A stretch of DNA of 7,493 nt from Omnitrophica bacterium RBG_13_46_9 (GCA_001804045.1 MHFD01000045.1:19087-26579); one strand, 5' to 3'. Positions 1 through 6,252 are shown, counted from the stretch's first letter. Notes: generated by a model from the sequence alone, not told the origin. Numbers and translations are program-made.

Positions 1-38
1 TGCCTATTATCAAATTGTTTTCTTTTTTCTTTACCCCA

Positions 39-47
39 TGCTATAAT
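39..47 (+). promoter_or_regulatory. Extended -10 promoter upstream of the radical SAM gene
   Basis: The sequence TGCTATAAT matches the sigma-70 extended -10 consensus (TGnTATAAT) exactly. There is no good -35 box at 16-18 bases: a TTGTTT at 15-20 would be 21 bases away, and otherwise the upstream stretch is T-rich. Extended -10 promoters often do without a strong -35. Transcription would begin near 53-55, giving a leader of about 40 bases before the ATG at 95. It is well placed to drive the three closely packed genes that follow. The match is seen directly; promoter activity is inferred. Confidence 0.6.
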
Positions 48-94
48 ATTGAGCTATATCATATATAAATACTCCAAAAAATCATGGGTAAGAG

Positions 95-1510
95 ATGAGG
101 ATAGCACTTGTATACCCTTCCATATCTGAGTCGGGTTTCAATAGCGACGAAAGAGATATTTTGTTTAACCATATCCATCCCGGCCTTTGTCATTTAAGCG
201 CTGTATGTAAAAAAGAGGGCTTTGGCGACATAACCCTTATTGATTTGAGGGTGTTGCGCGATTGGAACGAGTTTCGCAAGACTGTCGAAACCCTGGTTCC
301 GGATGTAGTCGGTATTACATCGATGAGCCCGGATTTCGGATATGCCGTAAGATGCGCCGAAATCATTAAAGAGGTAGATCCCGGAATAAAGACGATTATC
401 GGCGGTATGCACCCAACGGTCAAGACAGAGGAGGCCGTAGAAAACGACAAAATCGATTATATAATAACTGGTGAAGGGGAGATAGCCTTTCCGAAACTGT
501 TGTTAAGCATTAAAGAAGGCAGGGTCACAGATAGAGTCATTAAAGGCGAAAGGCCGGATGTTGATATATTGCCGTTTATTGACAGGGAGCTTTTTGACTG
601 CCTGGAAATGCCCTATGATTTTTTCTTGCCCCTGCCGTTTATGACGATCCTTGCAGGCAGAGGCTGTAACTACAGCTGCAAATTTTGTTCCCCCGCGACA
701 AAGATAATGCACGGCCCCCGAATCCGGCAAAGGAGCGTGGATAGCGTTATTGAGGAACTCAGATACCTGCGAGATACCTACGGTCTTAAGAGTTTTATGT
801 TCTGGGACGACTGTTTTACAGAGGATAAAAACTGGGTGATGGCGTTCTGCGAGAGATACGAAAAAGACGGCTTTGAGCAGCCGTTTGTATGCCAGACGCG
901 AGCGGATATCATATGTGAGAACGTGGATATGATGAAAAGGCTGAAGGATGCGGGTCTGGCCATGGCCTCCATCGGTTTTGAAAGCGGCAATAACAGGATT
1001 TTGAGTTTTATAAATAAAGGCACTACGGTAATACAGAATCTGAAAGCGGCCGACATATGCAAAAGGCTCGGCATAAAGATTTGGGCTTATAATATGTTCG
1101 GCTTTCCTACGGAGACAAACAGCGAGGCCTTTGACACAGCAAAAATGATAAGAAAAATCAGGCCCTACCGCTCAAGCGCCGCTTTTTTTACACCGCACCC
1201 GGGCAGCTTTTTTTATGATTACTGTAAAAAACATGATCTAAACCTTATCGGTGAACATGATGATTTTGTGAGATTTCCGGAGATAGACAGGGCTAAAATA
1301 AAAGAGATAGATTATGAGTTTATGAGAAAGATGGCCATTGTCTCTAAGAAGCCGACTCTTGGCGTAAAGATAAGGATAAAAGCGGAAAAGATATTCTCCC
1401 ATAAAAGAAACAAGCCCTTTAAGGTCAGATTCCAGGCTGAAAGACGGCGGGAACCGTCCTTGAATAAAATGACGCTTTTAAGATTAACCCATCAAGCAGG
1501 CAGGATATAA
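95..1510 (+). CDS. B12-binding-domain radical SAM protein
   Basis: A 471-residue enzyme with two recognisable parts. Residues 1 to about 145 form a Rossmann-like cobalamin-binding-type domain, with IIGGMHPT at 101-108 and TGEGE at 125-129, as is usual in B12-binding radical SAM proteins. The classical DxHxxG cobalamin-ligand motif is not visible, which is common in this class. Residues about 183-400 are the radical SAM barrel: the CxxxCxxC cluster motif is at C191, C195 and C198, followed by GFESGN (294-299) and GFPTET (336-341). The tail after about 420 is rich in Lys and Arg. Such enzymes use a 4Fe-4S cluster and S-adenosylmethionine for radical chemistry, often methylation or rearrangement of lipids, sugars or tetrapyrroles; the substrate here is unknown. 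MRIALVYP is a typical start for the family. The ribosome site is weak (GGGTAAGAG just upstream). It is the first gene of an apparent operon, with the next ATG two bases after its stop. Family confidence is high, function low. Confidence 0.93.
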   Translation: MRIALVYPSISESGFNSDERDILFNHIHPGLCHLSAVCKKEGFGDITLIDLRVLRDWNEFRKTVETLVPDVVGITSMSPDFGYAVRCAEIIKEVDPGIKTIIGGMHPTVKTEEAVENDKIDYIITGEGEIAFPKLLLSIKEGRVTDRVIKGERPDVDILPFIDRELFDCLEMPYDFFLPLPFMTILAGRGCNYSCKFCSPATKIMHGPRIRQRSVDSVIEELRYLRDTYGLKSFMFWDDCFTEDKNWVMAFCERYEKDGFEQPFVCQTRADIICENVDMMKRLKDAGLAMASIGFESGNNRILSFINKGTTVIQNLKAADICKRLGIKIWAYNMFGFPTETNSEAFDTAKMIRKIRPYRSSAAFFTPHPGSFFYDYCKKHDLNLIGEHDDFVRFPEIDRAKIKEIDYEFMRKMAIVSKKPTLGVKIRIKAEKIFSHKRNKPFKVRFQAERRREPSLNKMTLLRLTHQAGRI

Positions 1511-1512
1511 GG

Positions 1513-2352
1513 ATGCCGAAGGTAAGCGTGATAATTCCGACGTATAACTGCGGCGAGTATCTCGATGAATCTATATCCAGTGTCCTGGGGCAGACATACC
1601 GTGATTTGGAGCTGATCGTCGTGGATAACGGTTCCGACGATGATTCCGACAGGGTTGTCGGCAGGCATGCCGGGGACCAGAGGCTCATATACGTAAAAAA
1701 GGCGACAAAGAACGTCTCAAGGGCGCGTAATTTCGGTATCAGTAGCGCAAACGGCGAACTGCTGGCTTTTCTGGACGCGGATGATATGTTTTTTAAGGAT
1801 AAAATATCCAGGCAGGTGGACCTTTTTGAAAAGAACCCCCGCTGCGGGCTCTCATATACAAATGAAGTGTATTTTAAAAAAGGTGAAGCAGGGGAGAGTC
1901 TCTCCACATACTACCATTTTTCGGGCGATATTTTTTATTATTTAAAAAGAAATAATTTTATTCACACCTCCACCGTGATGGGAAGAAAAAGCATATTTCT
2001 GGAGAATATGTTCGACGAAACGCTCAACGGCCATGAGGACTGGGAACTTTTTTTAAGAATCGCCCGCAAGGGCATCCGTTTTTTGTATTTGGATGAGCCG
2101 CTTTCAAAAGTAAGATTGAGGGAAAAAAGCGTGACTAGGAACAAGAGTTTGATGGACGCTACCAGGCGAGAGGTAGGCTTGAGGGCGCGGGGGTACTGGA
2201 GGGATTTCAAAAAAGAGGCGAGACCGTTTTCTCTGCGCGGTCAGGAAGCGATGTTGCGATATCTGAAGTTCAAGGCATACGCTTTTTTGTTAGGATTTCC
2301 CAAAAAGAGATGTTTTAACATGCCCATACCGCAGGAAACGCCGCAGAGATAA
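1513..2352 (+). CDS. Family 2 glycosyltransferase (GT-A fold)
   Basis: A 279-residue GT2 enzyme that would transfer a sugar from a nucleotide-sugar donor on the cytoplasmic face of the membrane. The N-terminal signature VSVIIPTYN (4-12) is followed by the donor-binding region LIVVDNGSDDDS (34-45), ARNFGI (71-76), and the metal-binding DxD as LDADD at 87-91 (D88, D90). An HEDWELFLR stretch at 174-182 matches the position of the ED acceptor/catalytic-base motif of GT2 enzymes. No membrane helices are evident. Its ATG follows the radical SAM stop by two bases, so the two are very likely co-transcribed and perhaps translationally coupled; the upstream AGGATATAAGG region, inside the previous gene's end, can serve as ribosome site. 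The donor sugar and acceptor cannot be predicted. The tail after about 210 is basic and not diagnostic. Confidence 0.94.
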   Translation: MPKVSVIIPTYNCGEYLDESISSVLGQTYRDLELIVVDNGSDDDSDRVVGRHAGDQRLIYVKKATKNVSRARNFGISSANGELLAFLDADDMFFKDKISRQVDLFEKNPRCGLSYTNEVYFKKGEAGESLSTYYHFSGDIFYYLKRNNFIHTSTVMGRKSIFLENMFDETLNGHEDWELFLRIARKGIRFLYLDEPLSKVRLREKSVTRNKSLMDATRREVGLRARGYWRDFKKEARPFSLRGQEAMLRYLKFKAYAFLLGFPKKRCFNMPIPQETPQR

Positions 2353-2356
2353 CATT

Positions 2357-3532
2357 ATGGTAAAGTCAAAAAATATTTTCGTACTATTTGGCACCATAGG
2401 CATTCTATTTCTTGCGGGAGAGCTTGTCGCCAATCTCGTCGATGCGCTAACGTTGAGAGCCATCGGTATATCCGCCGTAAGGACGGATATGGATTATCGC
2501 GGGTTGCGGCCTGACCCGGTTTTAAATAGAGTCCATATCCCGGGCCTTAAGTTCGCTTACGTTGTGCGTGATAAAGAAAATATCGTAAATAAGGTAGAAT
2601 ATAATTCCAAAGGCCTGAACGATTATGAGTATGGGTATGGCAAACCGGAAGGTGTATCCAGAATAGTGGTTTTAGGAGATTCGTTCGTGGAAGCGCTGCA
2701 GGTAAGGCGGGAGGAGAATTTCTGCAAGCTTATCGAGAGCAAACTGAATCAGGGAGGGCACGGTAAAAAATACGAGGTTATCAACATGGGGGTCTCCGGA
2801 TACTCGCCCATACTGGAGTATATATATCTGAAGACGGAGGGGTTAAAATACGACCCCGATATCGTTATATCATGTTTTTTTATGAACGATGTCTATGAAG
2901 ATTCGGTTTACCGAGAGATGGCGGTGTTTGGCGATGACAATCTTCCGGTAAGCGTCCATTGGAAGGGGCTGGACAAGACGGATAAGCTTAAAGGATGGAA
3001 AAGAGTTGAGAGAAAATTCTTTAATTCCGTGAAAAATATCGCGAACAAAAGCAAATTCTATATCTTTCTCAAACAGAGGCTCTACAAACTTTTGATGATA
3101 TTGAAGGTCAAGAAAATGTCGCAGGAACAAAACCCGTTCTTTATCCTGAATACTCTCCCCCAAGCGGAGGAAGACGCATTATGGTATGATACATTACGCT
3201 ACATCCTGGCCGCAAAAGCACTGTCGGAGACAAGCCGCGCTAAATTCCTTCTTATAGTCGTGCCCATCGAATCGCAGCTTTCCGATAGTCCGCAGGATAC
3301 TGTATTTATGACTTATTTCCGTGAAAAACCATGCTCCGAAAGAGTCAGGTCGCGCTTATCCCGTTTGACCGCCACCTATGGAATAAATTACGTAGACCTG
3401 CTGCAGGAGTTCGGCAAAATGCCGCGGGAAGATCTATATTTCGATGGCGACGGTCACTTTAATGCCAATGGCCATAGGCAGGTAGCGGATCTTATATCGG
3501 GGAAGCTAAGAGTTCTCGGGTGGGTGGACTGA
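2357..3532 (+). CDS. Membrane-anchored SGNH/GDSL-type hydrolase or acyl-esterase
   Basis: A 391-residue protein with an N-terminal hydrophobic segment (about 7-28) that reads as an uncleaved membrane anchor or signal, then a soluble domain expected outside the cytoplasm. All four SGNH blocks can be seen: GDSF at 107-110 (Ser109 as nucleophile), INMGVSG at 142-148 (Gly145), FFMNDV at 174-179 (Asn177), and DGDGHFNANGH at 363-373 (Asp363 or Asp365 with His367). Proteins of this design remove or transfer acyl groups, typically O-acetyl, on polysaccharides or lipids. The region between about 180 and 290 is a long insert with many Lys residues (about 203-255) and no motif I recognise. It begins four bases after the preceding glycosyltransferase, so it belongs to the same operon and probably edits the glycan or lipid made there. 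Whether it is an esterase or an acetyltransferase cannot be told from sequence. Confidence 0.88.
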   Translation: MVKSKNIFVLFGTIGILFLAGELVANLVDALTLRAIGISAVRTDMDYRGLRPDPVLNRVHIPGLKFAYVVRDKENIVNKVEYNSKGLNDYEYGYGKPEGVSRIVVLGDSFVEALQVRREENFCKLIESKLNQGGHGKKYEVINMGVSGYSPILEYIYLKTEGLKYDPDIVISCFFMNDVYEDSVYREMAVFGDDNLPVSVHWKGLDKTDKLKGWKRVERKFFNSVKNIANKSKFYIFLKQRLYKLLMILKVKKMSQEQNPFFILNTLPQAEEDALWYDTLRYILAAKALSETSRAKFLLIVVPIESQLSDSPQDTVFMTYFREKPCSERVRSRLSRLTATYGINYVDLLQEFGKMPREDLYFDGDGHFNANGHRQVADLISGKLRVLGWVD

Positions 3533-3566
3533 AAATTAACCCGCCTTCGCGCCTGCCTCGCCGGCA

Positions 3567-3586
3567 AGGCGGGGAATTCCCCGCCT
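3567..3586. repeat. 20-base perfect palindrome around an EcoRI-like core
   Basis: The block reads AGGCGGGGAATTCCCCGCCT and is its own reverse complement over all 20 bases. It lies 35 bases after the SGNH hydrolase stop, inside a GC-rich stretch (3540-3590) with further GCC/GGC symmetry such as GCCGGC at 3560-3565. There is no T-run after it, so it is a poor intrinsic terminator on either strand. It resembles the GC-rich intergenic palindromes scattered through some uncultured bacterial genomes (recollection, not checked). Confidence 0.8.
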
Positions 3587-3652
3587 CTTAAGGGTGGGGG
3601 TGGATAGCGAAGAGAATTCCGCTTCGGCGAGGTTTTCCGCCAGTATTTTTGT

Positions 3653-3682
3653 GTGGCGAGACCTCGCCACGCGAACGCGTGG
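3653..3682. repeat. Two overlapping GC-rich inverted repeats
   Basis: GTGGCGAG (3653-3660) pairs with CTCGCCAC (3663-3670), and CCACGCG (3667-3673) pairs with CGCGTGG (3676-3682). They share CCAC, so only one hairpin can form at a time on a single strand, a switch-like arrangement. The loops are only two bases, which suits a cruciform or a recombination relic better than a stable RNA hairpin. It sits in the non-coding spacer between the SGNH gene and the next glycosyltransferase. Confidence 0.7.
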
Positions 3683-3687
3683 CGGGT

Positions 3688-3726
3688 CGCTCGCCTCTCG
3701 GCGAAGCCGAGGGCTTCGCCGGAGCG
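3688..3726. repeat. Large imperfect hairpin in the same spacer
   Basis: The inner stem GGCGAAGC (3700-3707) pairs with GCTTCGCC (3713-3720) around a five-base loop. An outer stem CGCTC (3688-3692) pairs with GAGCG (3722-3726), with an unpaired stretch on the left arm. A smaller hairpin, ACGCC (3741-3745) with GGCGT (3752-3756), follows before the ribosome site AAGAGG (3768-3773) of the next gene. An A-run rather than a T-run follows, so this is not a clear terminator for + strand transcription. Confidence 0.7.
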
Positions 3727-3777
3727 AGAGAAAAGATTCAACGCCTGTAAGGGCGTGGAGCTTCAAAAAGAGGTATT

Positions 3778-4560
3778 ATGAACAAAGAAAAAGTGCTTAT
3801 ATCTGTAGTTGTCATCACAAAAAACGAAGAAGAAAATATCGCCAAATGCCTGGAGAGCGCGCGATTTGCCGATGAGGTAATTCTTGTGGATGACGAAAGT
3901 ACGGATAAGACGGTTGAGATAGGGAGAAAACTCGCTGATAAAGTCGTTTTCAGGAAGATGACGTTAGAAGGCGCGTACAGGAATAAGGCGTATGACCTGG
4001 CAAGGAATACTTGGGTGTTAAGCCTTGATGCGGATGAGGTCATTTCCGAAGGGCTTAAGGAGGAACTGCGCACTTTATGCGCGCATGATATCGGTCATGC
4101 GGCGTTCACCATTCCTATAAAGACCTATATCGGTGATTACTGGATACGGTATGGAGGGTGGTACCCGGCGGGCAAAGTCCGGTTATTCAGGAAAGATAAA
4201 TTTAAATATGAGGAGGTAGGGGTGCACCCACGGGTATTTATCGATGGCTCCTGCGGTCACCTCACAAAAGACATCATCCATTATTCGTACCGTGATTTTC
4301 ATGACTTTTTTGTAAGCCTTAATAACCAGACTACGAAGGAAGCGCAGAAATGGTTCAACGAACGCCGCAAGATCGGTTTCCTGAAGATGATGCGGAAGTT
4401 CTATGACAGGTTCTTCAAGACGTTTTTCCTGAAACAGGGTTACCGGGACGGCATGATAGGTTTTGTCGTAGCGTACGCAAGCGGGCTATATCAGATGATG
4501 AGTTATGTGAAATACTGGTATATGCTTAAGCAGGAGCGTGAGGTCGGACGCCCGAAATAG
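3778..4560 (+). CDS. WaaE/KdtX-like family 2 glycosyltransferase
   Basis: A 260-residue GT2 enzyme of the subgroup that includes the lipopolysaccharide-core beta-glucosyltransferases WaaE/KdtX. The signature ISVVVITKNEE occurs at 8-18, the nucleotide-binding VDDESTD at 37-43, and the metal-binding DADE at 84-87. The C-terminal third (about 205-252) carries FFLKQGYRDGMIGF and then KYWYML, an amphipathic, membrane-associating tail typical of this subgroup. Length is normal for the family. The ATG is preceded by AAGAGG (3768-3773), four bases away. It stands apart from the upstream operon by 245 bases of palindromic spacer and from the next gene by 324 bases of repeats, so it may have its own transcription unit, though no clear promoter was found. 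A paralog with the same architecture lies at 6325-7104. The likely role is adding a sugar to a lipid-linked or core oligosaccharide; donor and acceptor are unknown. Confidence 0.94.
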   Translation: MNKEKVLISVVVITKNEEENIAKCLESARFADEVILVDDESTDKTVEIGRKLADKVVFRKMTLEGAYRNKAYDLARNTWVLSLDADEVISEGLKEELRTLCAHDIGHAAFTIPIKTYIGDYWIRYGGWYPAGKVRLFRKDKFKYEEVGVHPRVFIDGSCGHLTKDIIHYSYRDFHDFFVSLNNQTTKEAQKWFNERRKIGFLKMMRKFYDRFFKTFFLKQGYRDGMIGFVVAYASGLYQMMSYVKYWYMLKQEREVGRPK

Positions 4561-4568
4561 CGCGCGTT

Positions 4569-4615
4569 ACGTAGGACGTTGGACGTCCGCTCCCTACGGT
4601 CGCTGGGACGTAGGG
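4569..4615. repeat. NGGACGT heptamer repeats, first spacer
   Basis: Two adjacent heptamers, AGGACGT (4573-4579) and TGGACGT (4580-4586), follow ACGT, and a further GGGACGT occurs at 4605-4611. The same unit is arrayed at 6014-6041 and 7131-7158 and appears inverted at 6174-6243. It starts just after the glycosyltransferase stop and has no coding character. Confidence 0.75.
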
Positions 4616-4638
4616 CGATTCGATATAGCACGTTAGGT
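4616..4638. repeat. 23-base block, copy A (exact match at 7209-7231)
   Basis: These 23 bases, beginning CGATTCGATATAGCAC and ending GTTAGGT, are repeated without a mismatch and in the same orientation at 7209-7231. In both places the block follows GGACG heptamers and leads into TAGG heptamers, then into GTTTC decamers. Both copies lie downstream of the two paralogous WaaE/KdtX-like genes. Confidence 0.9.
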
Positions 4639-4684
4639 AGTAGGGTATAGTAGGAGGTTTCGGGAGGTTACGGGAAGTTTCGAG
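4631..4684. repeat. TAGG heptamers passing into GTTTC decamers
   Basis: CGTTAGG (4631-4637) and TAGTAGG (4638-4644) are the TAGG-type heptamer, followed by a degenerate copy at 4645-4651. From 4655 the period changes to ten: AGGTTTCGGG (4655-4664), AGGTTACGGG (4665-4674) and AAGTTTCGAG (4675-4684). The change of period within one continuous block is directly visible. The decamer family continues in both orientations at 4698-4784. Confidence 0.8.
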
Positions 4685-4697
4685 AGACAGGTATGAA

Positions 4698-4784
4698 GTT
4701 GCAAATGTTGCTAAAAGTTGCAAAGGTTGCATAACGTTAAAAAGCAATATCTGCAACCTATGAAACCTTTGCAACATTTGCAAC
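4698..4784. repeat. Inverted arrays of GTTGC / GCAAC units (large hairpin)
   Basis: GTTGC occurs at 4698, 4707, 4717 and 4726 (steps of 9, 10, 9). The opposite orientation follows: GCAAC at 4753, 4771 and 4780, with GAAAC at 4762 (steps of 9). The outer 14 bases, 4698-4711 and 4771-4784, are perfectly complementary. The inner arms 4722-4732 and 4760-4770 match at 10 of 11 positions, with a 10-base bulge at 4712-4721. An alternative pairing, 4724-4731 with 4752-4759, is also possible. There is no T-run after the structure. Further related units lie at 4795-4811. It lies between a glycosyltransferase and the exported unknown. Confidence 0.85.
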
Positions 4785-4852
4785 ATAAAAGGGGAACAAC
4801 CTTAAGAAACCTAGGATATAAGCGGGTAGTCGCGATAGCCCGTATGGGGAGA

Positions 4853-4871
4853 CTGCTTGTATGACAGGCAG
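4853..4871 (+). promoter_or_regulatory. Hairpin overlapping the ribosome-site region of the exported protein gene
   Basis: CTGCTTG (4853-4859) can pair with CAGGCAG (4865-4871), with one G-U pair and a five-base loop. The 3' arm takes part of the purine stretch AGGAAAAG (4870-4877) that is the only candidate ribosome site for the ATG at 4885. Upstream, CGGG and CCCG (4823-4842) suggest another weak stem. No known riboswitch class was recognised. A regulatory role is an inference. Confidence 0.3.
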
Positions 4872-4884
4872 GAAAAGAAAATAA

Positions 4885-5925
4885 ATGCCGTATAAAAAAA
4901 TAATAACTTTACTGCTCGTTTTGTTATTGCTTACTCACGTCGATTCTGGGGCGGAAATACCGTCTGGCACGGATTCAGGAGGCTACAGCGCCTTTTCGGC
5001 CGGCAAGGAGTTCAGCAGCTTCATAACTGTCTTTTATATTTCGCCAAGGCCTGATAAGGTTCCGGAGGTATTGCAACATCTTATGACCTCCGACACTTTT
5101 AAAGATGCGGTAGTGGAGAAAGACGGCGAGTTTGTATTGACCCAAAAAGCCGTGTTATTGGTATATGTGTTTGCGCGTTTGGCAGAGCTGTATCCGCAGC
5201 TTCTGCGCGACTACGAGAGACTCTTTAATAGCGCCGATTTAAGAGGAAGGACATTTCTTTTAACAGTTTTCATAACATGCTCCGACCAATCTAATAGGGC
5301 TTTTTTAAAAGAGAGGACCGCAAATCTGCGAAGCGCGGAAGAGAAAAAAACTGTTGATATAATTTTAAATAAACCTCCTCTTACTACCGCCGCTATTATA
5401 AAAGAGGTAAAAAGCGCCTTGGAGCTTGATTGTCTCTGGGCTGAATTTTTACTCACGGGTGAGAAAGAGCCTGTTGAGAAGGTTATCGGTGTATTGGCCC
5501 GGCCGGATATATTTCGAACAAGACTAACGACATGGCTAAGTGGTTCTTCTCCTTCCGAAGAGAATGGTAAAATTAAGGATATTCTGGAAAAGTATTGGAA
5601 TATTAAAGTCGATCTCGCCGATAAGAGGATAGTTGCGCCGGCAGATGCTGCCATTGATCTCGATATTCATTGCGGGCTAATTCTTCGAAACTCTACGGTG
5701 AATAAAAAGGATCTTACGAAAGATTTTGCTGAGCTGAGGAAGGTCATCGGGCTGTCCGATGAGGATATATTTGTGCTGGTTATGAAATCGACAGCGGCCT
5801 GGTCCCTCTACAGTAACGCCAGACAGCATGAAAAAGTAAGGGAGATTTGCAGCGAGACAGTGGCTAATCAACCGCCCAAAGTAAGGTTTTATTTGACTCA
5901 GGTACTTAATATACAGAGCGAGTAA
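4885..5925 (+). CDS. Exported protein of unknown function, predicted mostly helical
   Basis: A 346-residue protein I cannot assign to a named family. The N-terminus is a clear signal peptide: basic residues K4-K5, a Leu-rich core (about 6-17), and a likely cleavage site near SGA-EI at 21-25, so the product would be periplasmic or outer-membrane associated. The mature part looks almost all alpha-helical. It opens with FITVFYISPRPDKVPEVLQHL (46-66) and GEFVLTQKAVLLVYVFARLAELYP (81-104), and has a central LDCLWAEFLLTGEKEPVEKVI (181-201). These stretches remind me of uncharacterised exported helical-repeat proteins in Gram-negative genomes, a recollection and not a search result. No catalytic motif, lipobox or transmembrane segment beyond the signal is evident; the few cysteines show no obvious pairing. 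The start fits the signal peptide, although its ribosome site (AGGAAAAG, about 8-14 bases upstream) is modest. Repeat spacers flank it on both sides, so its link to the glycosyltransferases is by position only. Confidence 0.85.
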   Translation: MPYKKIITLLLVLLLLTHVDSGAEIPSGTDSGGYSAFSAGKEFSSFITVFYISPRPDKVPEVLQHLMTSDTFKDAVVEKDGEFVLTQKAVLLVYVFARLAELYPQLLRDYERLFNSADLRGRTFLLTVFITCSDQSNRAFLKERTANLRSAEEKKTVDIILNKPPLTTAAIIKEVKSALELDCLWAEFLLTGEKEPVEKVIGVLARPDIFRTRLTTWLSGSSPSEENGKIKDILEKYWNIKVDLADKRIVAPADAAIDLDIHCGLILRNSTVNKKDLTKDFAELRKVIGLSDEDIFVLVMKSTAAWSLYSNARQHEKVREICSETVANQPPKVRFYLTQVLNIQSE

Positions 5926-5951
5926 GGGGGAAAAGGCGGAAGCTCTTTGCT

Positions 5952-6000
5952 TATAGCTATTAGGTCGTAGGCAATAGGTATTAGGTTGTAGGTAGTAGGG
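5952..6000. repeat. Seven tandem TAGG-type heptamers
   Basis: Seven units in strict 7-base register: TATAGCT (5952), ATTAGGT (5959), CGTAGGC (5966), AATAGGT (5973), ATTAGGT (5980), TGTAGGT (5987) and AGTAGGG (5994). From the second unit, GG recurs at 5963, 5970, 5977, 5984, 5991 and 5998. Bases 1-2 of the unit vary while TAGG is held. The period is not a multiple of three, and the block lies outside any credible gene. The same family is at 7224-7265. Confidence 0.92.
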
Positions 6001-6013
6001 TTACACTTTACGT

Positions 6014-6041
6014 AGGACGTGGGACGTTGGACGTAGGACGT
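6014..6041. repeat. Four tandem NGGACGT heptamers
   Basis: AGGACGT (6014), GGGACGT (6021), TGGACGT (6028) and AGGACGT (6035) follow each other without a gap; only the first base of the unit varies. ACGT (6010-6013) forms a partial unit ahead of them. The array begins 13 bases after the TAGG heptamers end and stops 19 bases before the ATG at 6061. Inverted copies lie on the far side of that small reading frame, at 6174-6187 and 6230-6249. Confidence 0.92.
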
Positions 6042-6173
6042 TTAGAGGGACAAAGTAATTATGAAGACAGATACAATAAGAACAGCCAAGAGCGTAAGAA
6101 ACCTTGACGTATATAACCTTGCTTTTGATTCTGTAAGTAAACGTGGTGTAGGACAAATAGAGAGACATCGAAT

Positions 6174-6249
6174 CGTCCCACGTCCCAGCGAGCTTGCCCT
6201 TAAGCTTGTCGAAGGGCGGCGAGACCGGACGTCCTACGTCCCACGTAAC
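6174..6249. repeat. NGGACGT heptamers in inverted orientation
   Basis: On the + strand these read CGTCCCA (6174-6180 and again 6181-6187), CGTCCTA (6230-6236) and CGTCCCA (6237-6243), then CGTAAC. They are reverse complements of the NGGACGT array at 6014-6041. Together they bracket the start of the truncated small gene with inverted ends. The two inverted groups are themselves separated by the REP-like hairpin at 6196-6217. Confidence 0.85.
6196..6217. repeat. REP-like hairpin
   Basis: GCCCTT (6196-6201) pairs with AAGGGC (6212-6217) around AAGCTTGTCG. The block differs by a couple of bases from the widespread GC-rich intergenic palindrome whose core reads GAGCTTGTCGAAGGGC, which I know from many bacterial genomes. 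Here it is embedded between inverted heptamer copies. Confidence 0.6.
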
Positions 6250-6252
6250 ATG

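Noticed and set aside
1425..1907. 160-codon minus-strand open frame
   Set aside because: It lies antisense to the radical SAM tail and the GT2 gene, both with clear family motifs; no ribosome site or recognisable domain.
3567..3586. Intrinsic terminator after the SGNH hydrolase gene
   Set aside because: The palindrome is strong, but no T-run follows on either strand at the right distance; a T-run near 3646-3650 is not preceded by a good stem.
3594..3875. Small + strand open frame of 93 codons across the palindromic spacer
   Set aside because: It runs through hairpin DNA, has a composition driven by GC repeats (Arg/Ser rich), no ribosome site, and overlaps the start of the well-supported glycosyltransferase.
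4526..4786. Minus-strand open frame over the first repeat spacer
   Set aside because: The translated product is low-complexity repeat DNA (LQMLQRFHRLQ and similar) and overlaps the end of a real gene.
4561..4884. CRISPR-like array
   Set aside because: Units are 7-10 bases with no unique spacers of about 30 bases between them, and no cas gene is present.
4812..4884. Riboswitch upstream of the exported protein
   Set aside because: Short stems are present, but I see no conserved core of any class I know, including c-di-GMP and cobalamin riboswitches.
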